Source of the DNA: Harmonia axyridis
Taxonomy: Eukaryota; Arthropoda; Insecta; Coleoptera; Coccinellidae
DNA length: 64,000 bases
Direction: 5' to 3'
Assembly: GCF_914767665.1 (NCBI RefSeq)
Contig: NC_059508.1
Coordinates: 1,922,001-1,986,000 of the forward strand
Shown: piece after piece, positions 1 to 11,392 of the stretch
Numbering within the stretch: the first letter of the stretch is position 1
How the letters are laid out: each line of letters opens with the position of its first letter
Translations under genes and position numbers: made by a program
Notes under the pieces: generated by a model
Databases searched by the model: none
What the model was told of the DNA's origin: nothing
The model's input: only the letters and a program-made list of their open reading frames with translations

Positions 1-1180
1 GAGTTATTTTTCTTCTGGAACTGAATCGGACAAGACGAATAATTTGGTTTCCTTATTTGCACACAGGAATATACTCATCATTGATATACAGGGTGTCTCA
101 GGAGTAACTATATATACTCTTATTAGAGGTAGAGTAGGACAAGGTGAATACGGATTGACTAGAAAAAATTTATTTCTGCCTTTCCTCTGACAGCTAAAGG
201 GCGAGTTTTTATTTTCATGTAATCAACAATAGGACCGGACTCATTCTTCCTCTTCCTAAAAATATCACATTGTACTTCGAATTTGAAATCATTGAAGTTG
301 TCAACCAGTCTGTGTGAAAGACCTTGTTTAAATGAATGTCTTCCCTTCATTCCAATTCCAATTGAACAAAGCCTCAACAAAGCAAGCTCCAATGACGGGA
401 GAAAACTTTTAAAAAATCAGTTAAATTTTTTCGGAGTTGTGCATATAAGCAAATTCTATTTTGTTATTTGCAATATTCTCCTCTCATGGAACATACTCAT
501 TCTTTAGAGTATTTATAATATGTAGGGACACACGGTTTCTGAGTGAACAGAGAAAGAACAAAAAACTACTAACAGTACACAAAGCTACATAGAAATAAAA
601 ATGATAACCCAGCAAGAAAAAACTACTAATATCAATTCACGAAGCAGAAAAGGAGAAGAACTGAATAAAATCACTAAGAGAAACAAAACAAAACTGACTA
701 CGTTAACTACGTTAACATCAGCAGCTCACAAATAGATATGAAAAAAAGAATCATAGCAGACAAGAAAGAGTTCTTACAAATGTTGTGTTTTGAATTGGTT
801 TTATATGGTTCACATATGAGCATACGTCCGAATTTCCGTGTAATAGGGAAGACGAAGATGGAACTGGAACTAGAGATAACGCACAGTTATGGGAATTAGC
901 TTGTTTTTCATCGAAGAATTAATTGAAGCGTGATGGAATGCCATTGTAATTTGCAACACCTAGCTACGCTACTGTTTCCATCCAATTCAATTTGAATATC
1001 AAGTTTGGAGACGAAATAAATAATTGAATAATTCAAATAACGACTGATTGAAATGTGAAATTGTGTTATTTCACTATACCTTTCGAAACTTTGTAATGAA
1101 CCCTTTTTTGCTCTGTTGACAAAACCGGAATTAATATCGACCGGATTAAAATTTTAATGAATATATAACCCAGATTTTAT
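1..1180. other. Unassigned AT-rich DNA
   Basis: No gene is supported here. A single TACAGGGTG transposon-type end lies near 85-95, continuing GTCTCAGGAG. It resembles the ends at 34008 and 63667, but no partner end is visible. The short ORFs at 159-507 overlap on both strands and show no recognisable domain. Confidence 0.5.
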
Positions 1181-1900
1181 TTTGATTGAGTTTTCGAGCA
1201 TTCCATTGCGTTCGCGAACTTCGCCTCAACTTTGTCGATCTAACAGTATTAGTTAGATCGATTTCGGTTTGTCAGGGTTGCCCTAAAGGAATTCAATCCC
1301 TTTTTACGAATTCCGATCTCCGAGTGTGCCCTTCTGGCCCGAGGCCTTACGGAGATCTATCTGGGCTTATTATAATCAATCGTTGAAAGTGAAATTACGT
1401 TGTTTTGCTACTTGAGAGGAAACAATGGCTGAATTCTCTTCCGCCTTGCCGAGCCCCTGGAGGTAAACAAACTGTTGATACCAAGTTTTGGGGTGGCGCA
1501 ATCGAGCTTGCTGGATTCCTCGTGGAAATCACCGCAACAAATCTTAAATTGATCATAAAGTTCCCTTGCGGTGTGATGTTTCGAAAGATTGTAAGATTGC
1601 AATCTGCTACGGGAGCTTTTTTAGGAACCTTCGGAACGTCCACTTTTCCTCCGTTTTATACATAAGGAAAGAAGCGATATTTTCCGTTATTCGATATCGA
1701 TTCGATTCTTCATTGGATTTGGGAATAATTCGGAGAGTTTCAAGGTGTGACTTTTTGCGGAGTGTATTGCTGCAAGTCGCCCAACTTGGCTTGGAGAGAC
1801 TAAATTGAAAGACTTGCTTGAAAGTATGTAGCAAAAGTTGTAGGTTGAGTTGGGTTTGATGGAATTCGGATAAACTGCCAATTTCACATTGAATCACAGG
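1181..1900. other. CpG-richer island, possible promoter/5' UTR
   Basis: This block is visibly richer in CG dinucleotides and G+C than its surroundings (for example GCGTTCGCGAAC and CCCGAGGCC). Overlapping ORFs occur in several frames on both strands, none with a recognisable domain. In an AT-rich insect genome such an island can mark the 5' end of a gene or an unrecognised repeat. The putative ATG exon at 1425-1462 lies inside it. Confidence 0.3.
1425..1462 (+). CDS. Possible first coding exon (ATG + splice donor)
   Basis: The ATG at 1425 sits in a strong start context (AAACAATGG). It opens 12 codons (MAEFSSALPSPW) plus two bases, ending at CTGGAG|GTAAAC, a good 5' splice site. Reading through the donor soon changes the character of the protein, which fits an exon/intron border. 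No downstream + strand exon was confidently paired with it and the protein is not recognised. It could equally be chance within the CpG-richer island. Confidence 0.22.
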
Positions 1901-1981
1901 ATCTTTTGAGTGAAAGTTAATTTATGTGCCTATTGCACCCAATTGTATATACTAGATATAATAATAATAGTAGATATTAAT

Positions 1982-3212
1982 TAGGTGTACAACTTTGCTT
2001 TCGCAGTTTTGTAATAAATGGCTGTAGCGGTAAGCGGTAGCCGAAATAAACAGATCGTAGATGCCATACATTGACCTTAGGTATTTGAAAACATAACGCC
2101 ATAGAAAAATTATTCAATTTGTGTCTGTATCATCTGCACATCAGCTTACGAGCCAAATTCTCGTAATTTGCGGATGGTTTTAATTTTCTGCTTTAATAAG
2201 AAGAAATTTGCGGCTGAGGCTCATTGAACGCTCTCAAATACCTATGGTGAGCCTGTTTTTAGTGAAAGAACGTACCGAGAGTGGTTACAACGCTTCAAGA
2301 AAGGTGATTTTGACGTTGAAGAGAAAAAGTATTCGAAGATGCAGAATTGGAGGCATTACTTGATAAAGCCTCGTGCATAACGCAACAAGAATTGGCAGGA
2401 TCATTGGGAGTGATGCAACAAGCCATTTCAAAACGCCTGAAAGTCATGGAAATTATTCAGAAACAAGGAAATAGGGTACTTTACCAGTTGAAACCAAGAG
2501 ATGTTGACCGGCGTTTGTTTGCTTGTGAACAGCTGCTGGCAAGGCAAAGACGGAAGGGATTTCTGCATCGCTTTGAAACTGGAGACGAGAAACAGGTTTA
2601 TTATGATAATCCCAAGCACAGAAAATTATAGGGATATCACGGTCATGTTTCAACGTCCACGGCCGAACCGAATATTCACGGTTCCAAGGTAATGCTCAGT
2701 ACTTGGTGGGAATAGCTGGGCGTAGTGTATTATGAGTTGTTAAAACCGACTGGAACAATTACAGATGATCGTTATAGAACGCAATTAATGCGTTTGAGCC
2801 GAGCATTGACAGACTAAAGGCCGCAATACAACGAGAGACATGATAAAGTGATTTTACAGAATTACAAATGCATAGACATACTTGAAAATGTTGAAATGGG
2901 AAGTCCTATCCCACCCGTCGTATTCTCCAGACGTTGTTCCCTAGGACTATCACTTGTTTCGATCAATGTCACACGGCCTGGCTGACCAGCACTTCTGGTC
3001 TTATGAAGAAGTGAAGAATTGTATCAATTTCTGGATCGCTTTGAACTTTAAAAGAAGACCAGTTTTTTCAACGCGGGATCCATATGTCCGAAAGATGGGA
3101 GAAAGTAGTGGCCAGCGATGGACAATACTTTGAATCATAAATGTATAACCAGTTTCTCACAATGAAGCCTTGAATTTCAAAAAAAAACGATGGAAGCAAA
3201 GTTGAAAATGTA
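1982..3212 (+). mobile_element. mariner, Mos1-related family A, copy 1 (defective)
   Basis: Both ends carry the family TIR (consensus TTAGGTGTACAACTTTGCTT), flanked by TA. The interior encodes a decayed D,D34D transposase. The longest open piece, 2347-2631, covers the second helix-turn-helix and linker (ALLDKASCITQQ onward) and the first catalytic aspartate in TGDEK. The second catalytic motif (HDNARP in better copies) is destroyed near 2860 and several stops and frameshifts follow. At 1.23 kb it is close to a full-length mariner. It is non-autonomous. Confidence 0.95.
2347..2631 (+). pseudogene. mariner transposase fragment (copy 1)
   Basis: A 94-residue open stretch of a Mos1-like transposase: the helix-turn-helix region (QAISKRLKVMEIIQKQGN), the WVPYEL-type linker degraded to RVLYQL, and the first catalytic Asp in GDEK. 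The rest of the protein continues downstream in pieces with stop codons. It cannot encode an active enzyme. Confidence 0.9.
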
Positions 3213-3380
3213 TAGAAAAAACGTCAACAAATAGCAATAAACAAAATTTAAGAAAGAAGTGAGTGATAATTATCAAAGTTTGTAGCATTGCTATCTGGAA
3301 AGATACCATCTCTGCAACAGCAATAGATGATATGAGCTAGAGGCTTGGCAATCAAGTAATTGATCTTTTGATGACTGTCA

Positions 3381-3797
3381 TGGGAATATCGTCGTATCCA
3401 TGAGACCTCGTATTTTTAGAGATTTTACCACACTTACAATTTCTCCTTCTTCGATTTCAAACTTGTAGAATGACTTGATATTTTCTGTGATATTCGAATA
3501 AGTTTGGCCACCTGTAGACATATTTTGTCCACAAGAAGCTACATTGGCAAAATGCATAGGCATTGAAGGAATTTGTGCACCGAGATTATTGGTGAATTTT
3601 AATTTCACATCTCCGTTACTCGTTGAACGATTAACGAATCGCCAAACGGGTCTGTTATTTTCTGAATCAATGATCTGGCTACGGATATATTTTTGTTTGG
3701 ATTTTTCCAGATTTTCCTCGTAACGTAGCTTTTCTTTTTTGTAGTTTTCGAGATATTCAGGTCTACATCTATAGAAACATTGAAAAGCATAGTCTTT
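3381..3797 (-). pseudogene. Non-LTR retrotransposon ORF2 linker fragment
   Basis: The minus strand is open for about 139 codons with no ATG at its head. It reads a Lys/Glu-rich stretch (ENYKKEKLRYEENLEKSK), then DSENNRPVWRFVN, then FYKFEIEEGEIVSVVKSLK. In Jockey/CR1-type elements the region between endonuclease and reverse transcriptase has an S-D/E-N-x-x-x-x-W-x-x-x-N block followed by F-x-F-x-x-V-x-E-x-E-I-x-x-I-x-x-LK just before RT block 1. Order and spacing fit. The RT core itself is absent. A GTAAGTGTG match inside the frame could be misread as a splice donor. Confidence 0.6.
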
Positions 3798-4698
3798 TTT
3801 TCACGATCTGTATTTCTGGACACTCTTTATAAACCTTTGAAACATTCATCGTCCTCATTACAAACGGAAAAGACTGATAAAAAATACGCTTATATCGCCG
3901 AAAAAATTCCTCCCAAAGACCTGCAGAATCACTCGCATCAGAACTTGAAATATCCTACCAGTTTTCCTTAGACACTTCATTTTAAAAAGAGATTGGTGGT
4001 GGATTCGTTTATTAGGCGAACCTGCTTCTTCCTTAATTTCGAATTAGTTTTTTCTAAAGGATTAAAATGATCAGGTAAGTGCGAGTCAATAACACTTGAT
4101 TCACCTTCTTCTTAGTTCGTTATTATATTGCCAATGCAAGTAGCTGAATTCGCAGTAATATGAGTGGGTTCCCGAAGAAATTTTCGCTAGCCAGACGAAT
4201 TTCTGAGAGTCAGAATTCGATATCAGTTATTTAATATTGAAATACCCCGTTATGATGAACTTCACGTTTTAATTTAAAACTTTTTCGAATAATTAATCTA
4301 CCTTATCTAGAAAAACGTCAATATTCGTGGGCGGCATGGGGCAAGGACGATAAATACATACAATGACTAAATTATGCGACGATTTGTTTCTAATTCAATC
4401 GATCAGCATTCGTACACATGAGGAACACTCATTCTCGCGAGATTTGAGCGCCTCTTTCAATTAATATTCTTTTTACAATAAATTGCAGAGCCGTTGTGAA
4501 TAAACGATTCTCTACAAAATTTGAAAATCGAATCGAAAGCCAGAATTTTATAAAATTCCATTTCTTTAGAATTTTTTCAGTGCCCTGTTATTGAAACAAT
4601 AGAAGCGCTACTGTTATTTACGATCAGTTCAAGCTTTTTCAGACTGTTGCAAATTGATTGAACCTTTCACCAATGAACTGTATATGAGATGTGATTCA
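3798..4698. other. Unassigned AT-rich DNA
   Basis: No coherent ORF, repeat end or RNA gene was seen between the non-LTR fragment and the Himar1-like mariner. Confidence 0.4.
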
Positions 4699-6035
4699 TT
4701 AGGCAAATTGCAAAGTCCCGGTCTGATGCACAGATGGCGGTGCTAGTATTAAATCCATATGATTTTTATTTAGTACCAACCTTCAAACGATCCGTGTCAA
4801 AATTTGACAGCAGTCTGACCATTAGTTTGTGAGATATTGCGTTGTGAGTGTAGCTACTTTTGTTATTTGAAAAAAGATGGAAAAAAAATTTTGTGTGCTC
4901 ATGAAATATCGCTTTTTGAAGGGAAAAAATACAGTTGAAGCAAAATCTTGGCTCGATGAAGAGTTTCCGGGGTCTGCACCAGAAGAATCAACCATCATTG
5001 ATGGGTAAGCTAAGTTCAAACGTGGTCAAATGAGCACCGAAGACGGCGAACGCAGTGAACGCCCAAAAAGGCTGTCACCGACGAAAAAATTAAACAAGTT
5101 CACAAAATAATTTTGAATGACCGTAAAGTGAAGTTGATTGAGATAGCAGACATTGTGAATACATCATCACTTGAACTCGCTTGGCCATAGATGTCCCTTT
5201 GAAGTGGATACCGCGATCTGCTAAATACCTGGGTTTATTTGAAAGTATTTTTAGGCAATCAATTCACTGGCCTCAAAGGAATTTCTGGTAATTTGGACAA
5301 CATTTGTATAATCGAAATATTTAGGCTTACTTCAAGTGACTTTGGATATACTATACATCATATCATTCATGAATATTTGTATATGAGAAAGCTGTGGGCA
5401 GAATGGGTGCCGCGCGAGCTCACAATCAATCAAAAGCAACAATGTGTTAATGATGTCGAGCAGTGTTTGAAGCTGTTTAAGTGCAATAAACCTGCATTTT
5501 TGCGTCGATATGTGACAATGGATGGAACATGGCTCCATCATTTCACTTTGGAGTCCAATCGACAGTCAGCTGAGTGGACCGCACACAATGAACTCAATCC
5601 AAAGCGAGAAAAAACACAACAGTTAGCTGGAAAGGTTATGGCATCAGTATTCTAGGATGCGCATGGTATAATATCCATTGATTACCTCCAAAAAGGCCAG
5701 ACCATCAACAGCGATTATTATATAGCGTTATTGGATCGTTTAAAGGATGAAATCGTTAAAAAACGGTCCCATTTGAAGAAAAAAGGTGCTGTTTCATCAA
5801 GACAATGCGCAGTGTCACAAATCAATGAAAACAATGACAATATTGCATGAATTTGGCTTCGAATTGCTATATCCACCGTATTCGCCAGATCTGGCCCCCA
5901 GCGATTTTTTCCTGTTCTCAGACCTCAAAAGCTCGCTGGAAAGAGATTTAGCGACAATAAAGAAGTAATCTCCGAAACTGAGGCCTCTTTTGAAGTGAAT
6001 GACAAATCGTACTAGAAAATGGTATCGAAAAGTTG
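4699..6035 (+). mobile_element. Himar1-like (irritans subfamily) mariner, copy 1, 3'-truncated
   Basis: The left end AAGTCCCGGTCTGATGCACA resembles the Himar1-type TIR, and the 5' UTR and ATG (4877) are in the expected place. The transposase reads FLKGKNTVEAKSWLDEEFPG, ELTINQKQQCVND, VTMDGTW (first catalytic site with DET changed to DGT), FHQDNAQCHKS (second Asp) and YSPDLAPSDFFLFSDLK (third Asp). It is broken by frameshifts, stops and a foreign segment at about 5171-5335. The element stops at NGIEKL, before the C-terminus and right TIR. Confidence 0.93.
5239..5655 (+). pseudogene. Himar1-like transposase, central fragment
   Basis: Residues from about 35 onward align with the irritans-type transposase: HIIHEYLYMRKLWAEWVPRE, the first catalytic motif (DGTWLHHFTLESNRQSAEW) and GKVMASVF. 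The first 30 or so residues come from the inserted non-transposase segment, so the ORF start is artificial. It continues in other frames to about 5968 with the second and third Asp motifs. Confidence 0.9.
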
Positions 6036-6959
6036 TTGAACCTATTTTTGTGGAAATATCGGGAGATTTTTTTCGATATTCTTCTTGAATTTGATTTGAT
6101 TTCGCACTTAGTTTGAAATTGTTCGCATACACGGATAATCTCAAATCGTTCGAATGTGTTGTCACTAAAATATTAGGTTTTTACTGCTCAATTAAATGTA
6201 TGAATTTCAAAATGTTAGGTTATGTGAGGTTAGACTAGTAGAGATTCTCCATTTTCAATCAGTCCAATCGACATTTTATTACGTTTCATAAGAAAAAAGT
6301 CGAGCTGCTACAATAGCTAGAAGATATTTCAACGGACATTTCTTGAACGTCCGTTTTATTGCTTCGTGGACATGCTACATCTGACGAAATGAATGTGAGA
6401 ACAGGACAGGGACTTTAATTGTGAACACATTCGTTTATGTTATTAGATGCGGCCATTTGTCTAGCTGGGCATGGGTGAACTTTAATAAAGAAGCAAGGAC
6501 AAGACGAACGTGAAATAATAAAAAATCGAAACAAGAAAATAAGAATGGCCATTCGTAAAGGATGCCCTCGGAACTTCGAGCTTTCAGTCCCCCACTGAAT
6601 TAGGAAGCTATTGGGGAGATTTGGAAGGCAAGTTCTTCGAATAAGCGGAATATCTTTCCCGATTGCCTTCTTGAAAGGGTGCTAAATGAATCTGATTATG
6701 TTAGTTTCTCACCTGTTCGATATTTTCTGAATTGGTTTGATATATTAACTGGGGTTGAAGGGGATGTTAATTGAAAATTGTTGAGTTTCGGACTTTTGTA
6801 GAAGAATAGACATATTTCTTGTTTTTCTATAGTTTTTACAGTTCATGGAATCTGAAGAATATGCGGAAAAACGTCCCTTTTTAAGACCTTTCAGATTTTA
6901 CGAATATATTTATCTCTTGGTAATATCAATTGACTTATGGATCAGAAATACTAACTACA
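6036..6959. other. Unassigned AT-rich DNA
   Basis: Nothing recognisable was found. The small ORF at 6845-7039 runs into the next mariner and has no domain. Confidence 0.4.
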
Positions 6960-7071
6960 TAGGTCTACAAATTTGCTTCCGCAGTTTTTTCCGAAATTCG
7001 AGGCTTTTTTGTGAAAGTTGGTTATACATTTATGATTAAAAGTACTGTGCATCGCTAGCCAATACTTTCTT

Positions 7072-7419
7072 TCATCTTCGAAGCGATCCACGAATCGATC
7101 CAATTTTTACTGATTCATAAGACCGGGAGTGCTGGTCAGCCAGGCCGTGTGCCATTGTTAGAAACAAGTGATAGTCCGAAGAAGTAACGTCTGAAGAAAA
7201 CTGCGGGTAGGGTTGGATTTCCCATCTCAACGTTTCCAAATATGTCTTGATCACTTTTGCAACATAGGGTCGAGCATTGTCATGCTGTAAAATCTCTTTA
7301 TCATGTGTCTCGTTGTATTGCAGCCGTTTGTCTTTCAATGCTTGGCTTAAACCCATTAATTGCGTTCGATAACGATCGCTTGTGATTGTTTCAGTCGGTT
7401 TCAACATTTCATAATACAC
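7072..7419 (-). pseudogene. mariner transposase catalytic half (copy 2)
   Basis: A 115-residue fragment covering YYEMLKPTETIT, the second catalytic Asp in HDNARP and the third in SSDYHLF. The spacing fits D34D of the mauritiana/Mos1-type mariners. The C-terminal end (normally SWIASKDDQF) is frameshifted. Confidence 0.9.
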
Positions 7420-7506
7420 TACGCCGAGCTGGTTCCACCGAATACTGAGCTTGGAACCGTGAATATTCGGTTTGGCCGTCGACGTAGAAGCATGGCCGGG
7501 ATATCC

Positions 7507-7830
7507 TCATGTTTTACTGCGCTTGGGAATGTCATAATTAATCCATTTTTCGTCTCTATTAACAATGCGATACAGAAATCTCTTCTGTCTTTGCATTGCA
7601 AGCAGCTTTTCAAAAACAAACAAACGCCGTTCAATATCCGTCGGCTTCAACTCGTACGGCACCCAATTTTCTTGTTTCTGAATCATTCCCATGACTTTCA
7701 GGCGTTTTGATATGGCTTGTGGCGTCACTCCGAATGATCCTGCCAATTCTTGTTGCGCTTGACACGAGTCCTGATCTAGTAATGCCTCCAATTCTGCATC
7801 TTCGCAAAACCTTCTCTCTTCCACCGCCAT
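7507..7830 (-). pseudogene. mariner transposase DNA-binding half (copy 2)
   Basis: A 107-residue fragment: second helix-turn-helix (QELAGSFGVTPQAISKRLKV), linker WVPYEL, and first catalytic Asp in NRDEKW, where TGDEKW is expected. It is separated from the catalytic half by a frame change near 7420-7500. Confidence 0.9.
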
Positions 7831-8302
7831 GCTGGCCTTCTACGTCAAAATCACTGTTCTTGAAGCGTTGAAATCACTCCCGGCACGTTCTTCCACTAAT
7901 AGCGGCCTCACCATAGGTATTTGCGAGCTTTCGATGAGACTCAGGCGCAGATGTCTTCATATCAAAGCAGAGTATTAGAGCCCTTTCCTTATGATGCAGA
8001 CACAAATCGATTGATATTTCGATGGCGTTATGTTCACAAATACTTAAGCTCATTATATGATATATCTGATATTTTTATTTCGACTACCACTAACCACAAC
8101 AGCCATCTATTGCAAAACGGCGAAAGCAAATTGTACATCTAATAGTTGACATTTACTGAAAGAAAGGGCTCCACATCAACACACTTAGACCAAAGCTGCC
8201 GTACGAAGGGTGATAATGATGAAATTTTTGAAAGTTGTTCTTCTTCTTCGGGTGCCTATTCGTTCCGAATATTGGCGATCATCCTGGATATGAATTTTTT
8301 TA

Positions 8303-8487
8303 TTTTTTTGAGCGCCACTCAAGAAAATTTCCTTTCATTTTCAGATCTTCATTCAAAGTATTTTCGATAATTTCAAAATCAGTATGACGAAACAAAAAAG
8401 CAATATCATCAGCATAGATGAATTTAAAGTATAAATTGAAAAGTATGGAAGACAAAACCGATCCTTGCGTAAGTCCATTATCCAAAT
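8303..8487 (-). pseudogene. Reverse transcriptase core fragment, inverted
   Basis: The minus strand reads NGLTQGSVLSSILFNLY, FIYADDIAFLF and EDLKMKGNFLEWR. These are RT block 4 (QGSVLSP type), the catalytic F/YADD box and the following helix of a Jockey-like non-LTR retrotransposon. Part of the segment between blocks 4 and 5 is deleted. It abuts + strand sequence from the next part of the same protein (see 8520-8990). Confidence 0.85.
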
Positions 8488-8519
8488 ACTGAAACTGATA
8501 TGCTAATTTAGTTAGTAAA

Positions 8520-8990
8520 CATACTGCGATCTACTATTTCAACCGAAAGAGTGTGTTACATATTTATTTCGAACAGAGAATGAAGAAGAACATAGGAATA
8601 TAGTGATATCCGGTAAGAAAATTGAATGAAAGAAAGGGGCCAATAATCTAGGAATAATTTTTGACGAAAGCCTGAATCCGTCGAGCAGACTTTCAATGGA
8701 CCAAAAAATTGAGCTGATGAAGACCTTCCGAGCATAACATATACAGGAGTTACATAGCGAAATGCTTCACCTAAAACACCTAGTATTTGCTCCTACCACA
8801 ATAATTTGACATGCATCAGTAGCTCCATATAAAAAGGGAGCAACCAACAGTAAGAGATGTCTCTAAGATAGAAAAGAGATGATAAAGAAACTAACAGAAA
8901 TTTCATGAGAACGGATAAAATAATAAATAATTGCAGAATAAGTAGAATATTGGAGATTCCTATCAGAAAGCCTCTAAGCACATTTAAGCA
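8520..8990 (+). pseudogene. Non-LTR retrotransposon post-RT region
   Basis: The + strand reads FQPKECVTYLFRTENEEEHR, then after a frameshift NNLGIIFDESLNPSSR, then MRTDKIINNCRISRILEIPI. The L-G-I-x-F-D-x-S-L block is characteristic of the region just after the RT domain in Jockey-like elements. The RT core lies immediately to the left but on the opposite strand, which suggests a 5' inversion of one inserted copy. The coding content is badly decayed. Confidence 0.65.
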
Positions 8991-10940
8991 AAAAAAAAAT
9001 ATTGCAGAGTTCAGTTGAAAATCCTTATGAAGTAAGTTATTCATCCGTAAAAAAAAGAGAAGTTACAATAAATTTCGATCCTCAATGAAACCAAAGGAAT
9101 TATATGCTGTATGAGGATTACTCATCATTAGAGCAGAGATAAAAGAAAAGTTATTCGGTCACTTACTTATGCAATCCAAGTCATTTTATGCGAGTTGGAT
9201 TGACCGATACCCAAATTTTTGTCAGCAGTTGATCGTATGTCAACACTTCGTGAAAATAGATGAGGCCATCGACGTACAAAGAAGCTCTTAATTGGTGGTG
9301 TCCCCTTGTCCTGGGCGCGTACTGAATATTTAAAACTTTTACCAAGTTCATTCTGGAGTGGCAGGGACCCTAAAGCACACCGAGGGGGCGGATCAAAGTG
9401 CCCCCTCTTGATTAATATAAGTCTTCTGATGGGTTAGAGCGAGGGACCATTATATGCAATCTAAAACGGCAACTTATTCAAAACTGACCGATACGAGGCA
9501 AGGTGAATTGGATCCTTCGCCAATTTATAATTCGGTTTGTATGCCTGGCACACTACCCAACCAGGTTTCTGTGATGTATAGGTGTCGCTCCCTTCTGCAT
9601 ATTTATCAGTTGTACTAACTCTCTCACCGTTCGATATTTACTTCGAATTTTCTAATTGTATGGTCCTGCTTAACGGGATAATCCTATCCTATGCTGTCCC
9701 ATGTTGTCTCCGACTACATAACAGTTTCGATCGTGTTGCCTTTCTCATGTTGCTACTTCGTTACAGATTATCCTCGTAATTGGTTCATAGTGCTCATGTG
9801 GATTATGACTTTCGTGTTTCGATATGATAATCTTTTCATTGTCTGAATTTCAATCCTTTCTTATTGACCTGGTTTACTGAATGGATACGTTGTGTTATAA
9901 AGGGTCAACTTGATTTTAATCCGAACTATTCGATTAATGATCAAATATGAAAGAGCAGAAGATTTCGCGTGTTTCTAAATTTCATTTATTCATTGATTCA
10001 TGAATAAATGTTAACGATAAGAAATGAGTAACGAGACAAAAAATATTTTTTGAAATTTTTTCCATTTGTTTATATTTAGACGCTTACTCCAAAGCTACTC
10101 CAGAGAATGTATTATTGTTAGATAACAATAAGCTTCAAGCAACTCTGAAATAGGCTGAAACTGTTATTCAAACACACAAATGAAACATTGTGTTGTTTAC
10201 TGTGCATTCCTAGGTTCGATTGTTTCGGATTCCTCAATTCTTTAAAAAAATTCAAATTCAAAATTCAATCTGAAAGCGCTTCTGAACATCAAGCTTAGAT
10301 GCACCAGTTAAGGGTTATGTCAAGTTAGTGTGTTGCTTCGTTTATATTATAGAGCGTTAAATTTTTGAACTAGGCTGGGAAAAATCGAGGAATTCAGTGG
10401 AGAAAATGATCTGGAAGGCTTTTGGTACCAGCAAGATGGTTCTACAATAAACACAGCCCGTTATTCAATCCCTAGATTCCTTTGCACGAGCAACTCCAGT
10501 GGTCAATATCTACAGTTTTTAGCCCCTGTGATTTTCATTATTTTTGGGAGTTTACTGTATATCAAGGTTTTCAAACAATAATCTATGAAGTGAGTAATCC
10601 TGAAATTCAATTTCTGCAAATAAATAATCAAACTTCTCTAAACTTATAACGAACTAGAACATTTTCTGGAGAACTTCAATTTCGAGTTAAATCTCCATTC
10701 TATAGAATTATTTCAAACAACCTAGCCTAGATGGCGATATAGGTATGCCTAGCACTCAAACTTAGTAATCCTACTGAACTCTCGTGAATACCGGTGATTT
10801 TACGATCGATAATTTTCCACTTATACTTGCCCAATATCTGCAACCGTCTTTTGTTTAGGAGAAATTTAGTAGTATTATCCCATGTTAAGCTGAATGCAGA
10901 ATGTTCTTGCAGAATTAATTGATGTCGGAATGTAATGGCA
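8991..10940. other. Mostly unassigned DNA
   Basis: No coding domain was recognised. 9281-9570 is richer in G+C and contains a perfect 8-bp GC hairpin (9382-9389 with 9400-9407, 10-nt loop). It may be an unrecognised repeat. The remainder is AT-rich with scattered short ORFs. Confidence 0.4.
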
Positions 10941-11392
10941 TACAGGGTGGCCACTTTTTCAATGGGATTGTATTGGTAACTTTTAAACCATAAGAGTTAG
11001 AAGGTCGGTCAAATGGAGAAAAAGTTGCATGCATAGAAGCATTATCAAGCAGTTCAAACAAATCGAGATTATCAGGGCCGGTTTTCGAGATATCATAAGA
11101 AAAGTAAATTATGTCATTTTGATTTTTCTTTTTTTCCCACTTTATTTCAAATATTATCAAAAAATGTTACAGGAACTTTTTATTCGACAGTAAATTATCC
11201 TCAATTTGACATAATCAGATTTCGTATCCAACGTTTCGTACTCTCTGGGCCACCCTCAACCTCATTTTTTTCAATACGGACCTGCATATTTTATGACATT
11301 TTTCAAAATAACTTTTAACGCTGAATTCAACGATATATCATACAATGTCATTCAAAGTAGATTTTCAGGTGATTTTGACCCTTATCCAATTT
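10941..11392 (+). repeat. Foldback left TIR
   Basis: Left arm, inverted relative to 12056-12505. It runs from TACAGGGTGGCCAC to the GATTTTGACCCTTATCC block. Confidence 0.92.

Larger units (their letters stand above)
6960..8141 (-). mobile_element. mariner family A, copy 2 (defective)
   Basis: TIRs are at 6960 (TAGGTCTACAAATTTGCTTC) and 8141, flanked by TA. The minus strand encodes two long transposase pieces. 7507-7830 gives CEDAELEALLDQDSCQ through the helix-turn-helix, WVPYELKP and the first Asp (NRDEKW). 7072-7419 gives HDNARPYVAKV (second Asp), SDVTSSDYHLF (third Asp) and LADQHSRSYES. All three catalytic Asp are still visible, but stops and frameshifts separate the pieces. It is one of the better-preserved copies. 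Confidence 0.95.

Noticed and set aside
3425..3433. GTAAGTGTG on the minus strand as a splice donor
   Set aside because: The frame reads straight through it into VSVVKSLK, the conserved pre-RT block of non-LTR elements.
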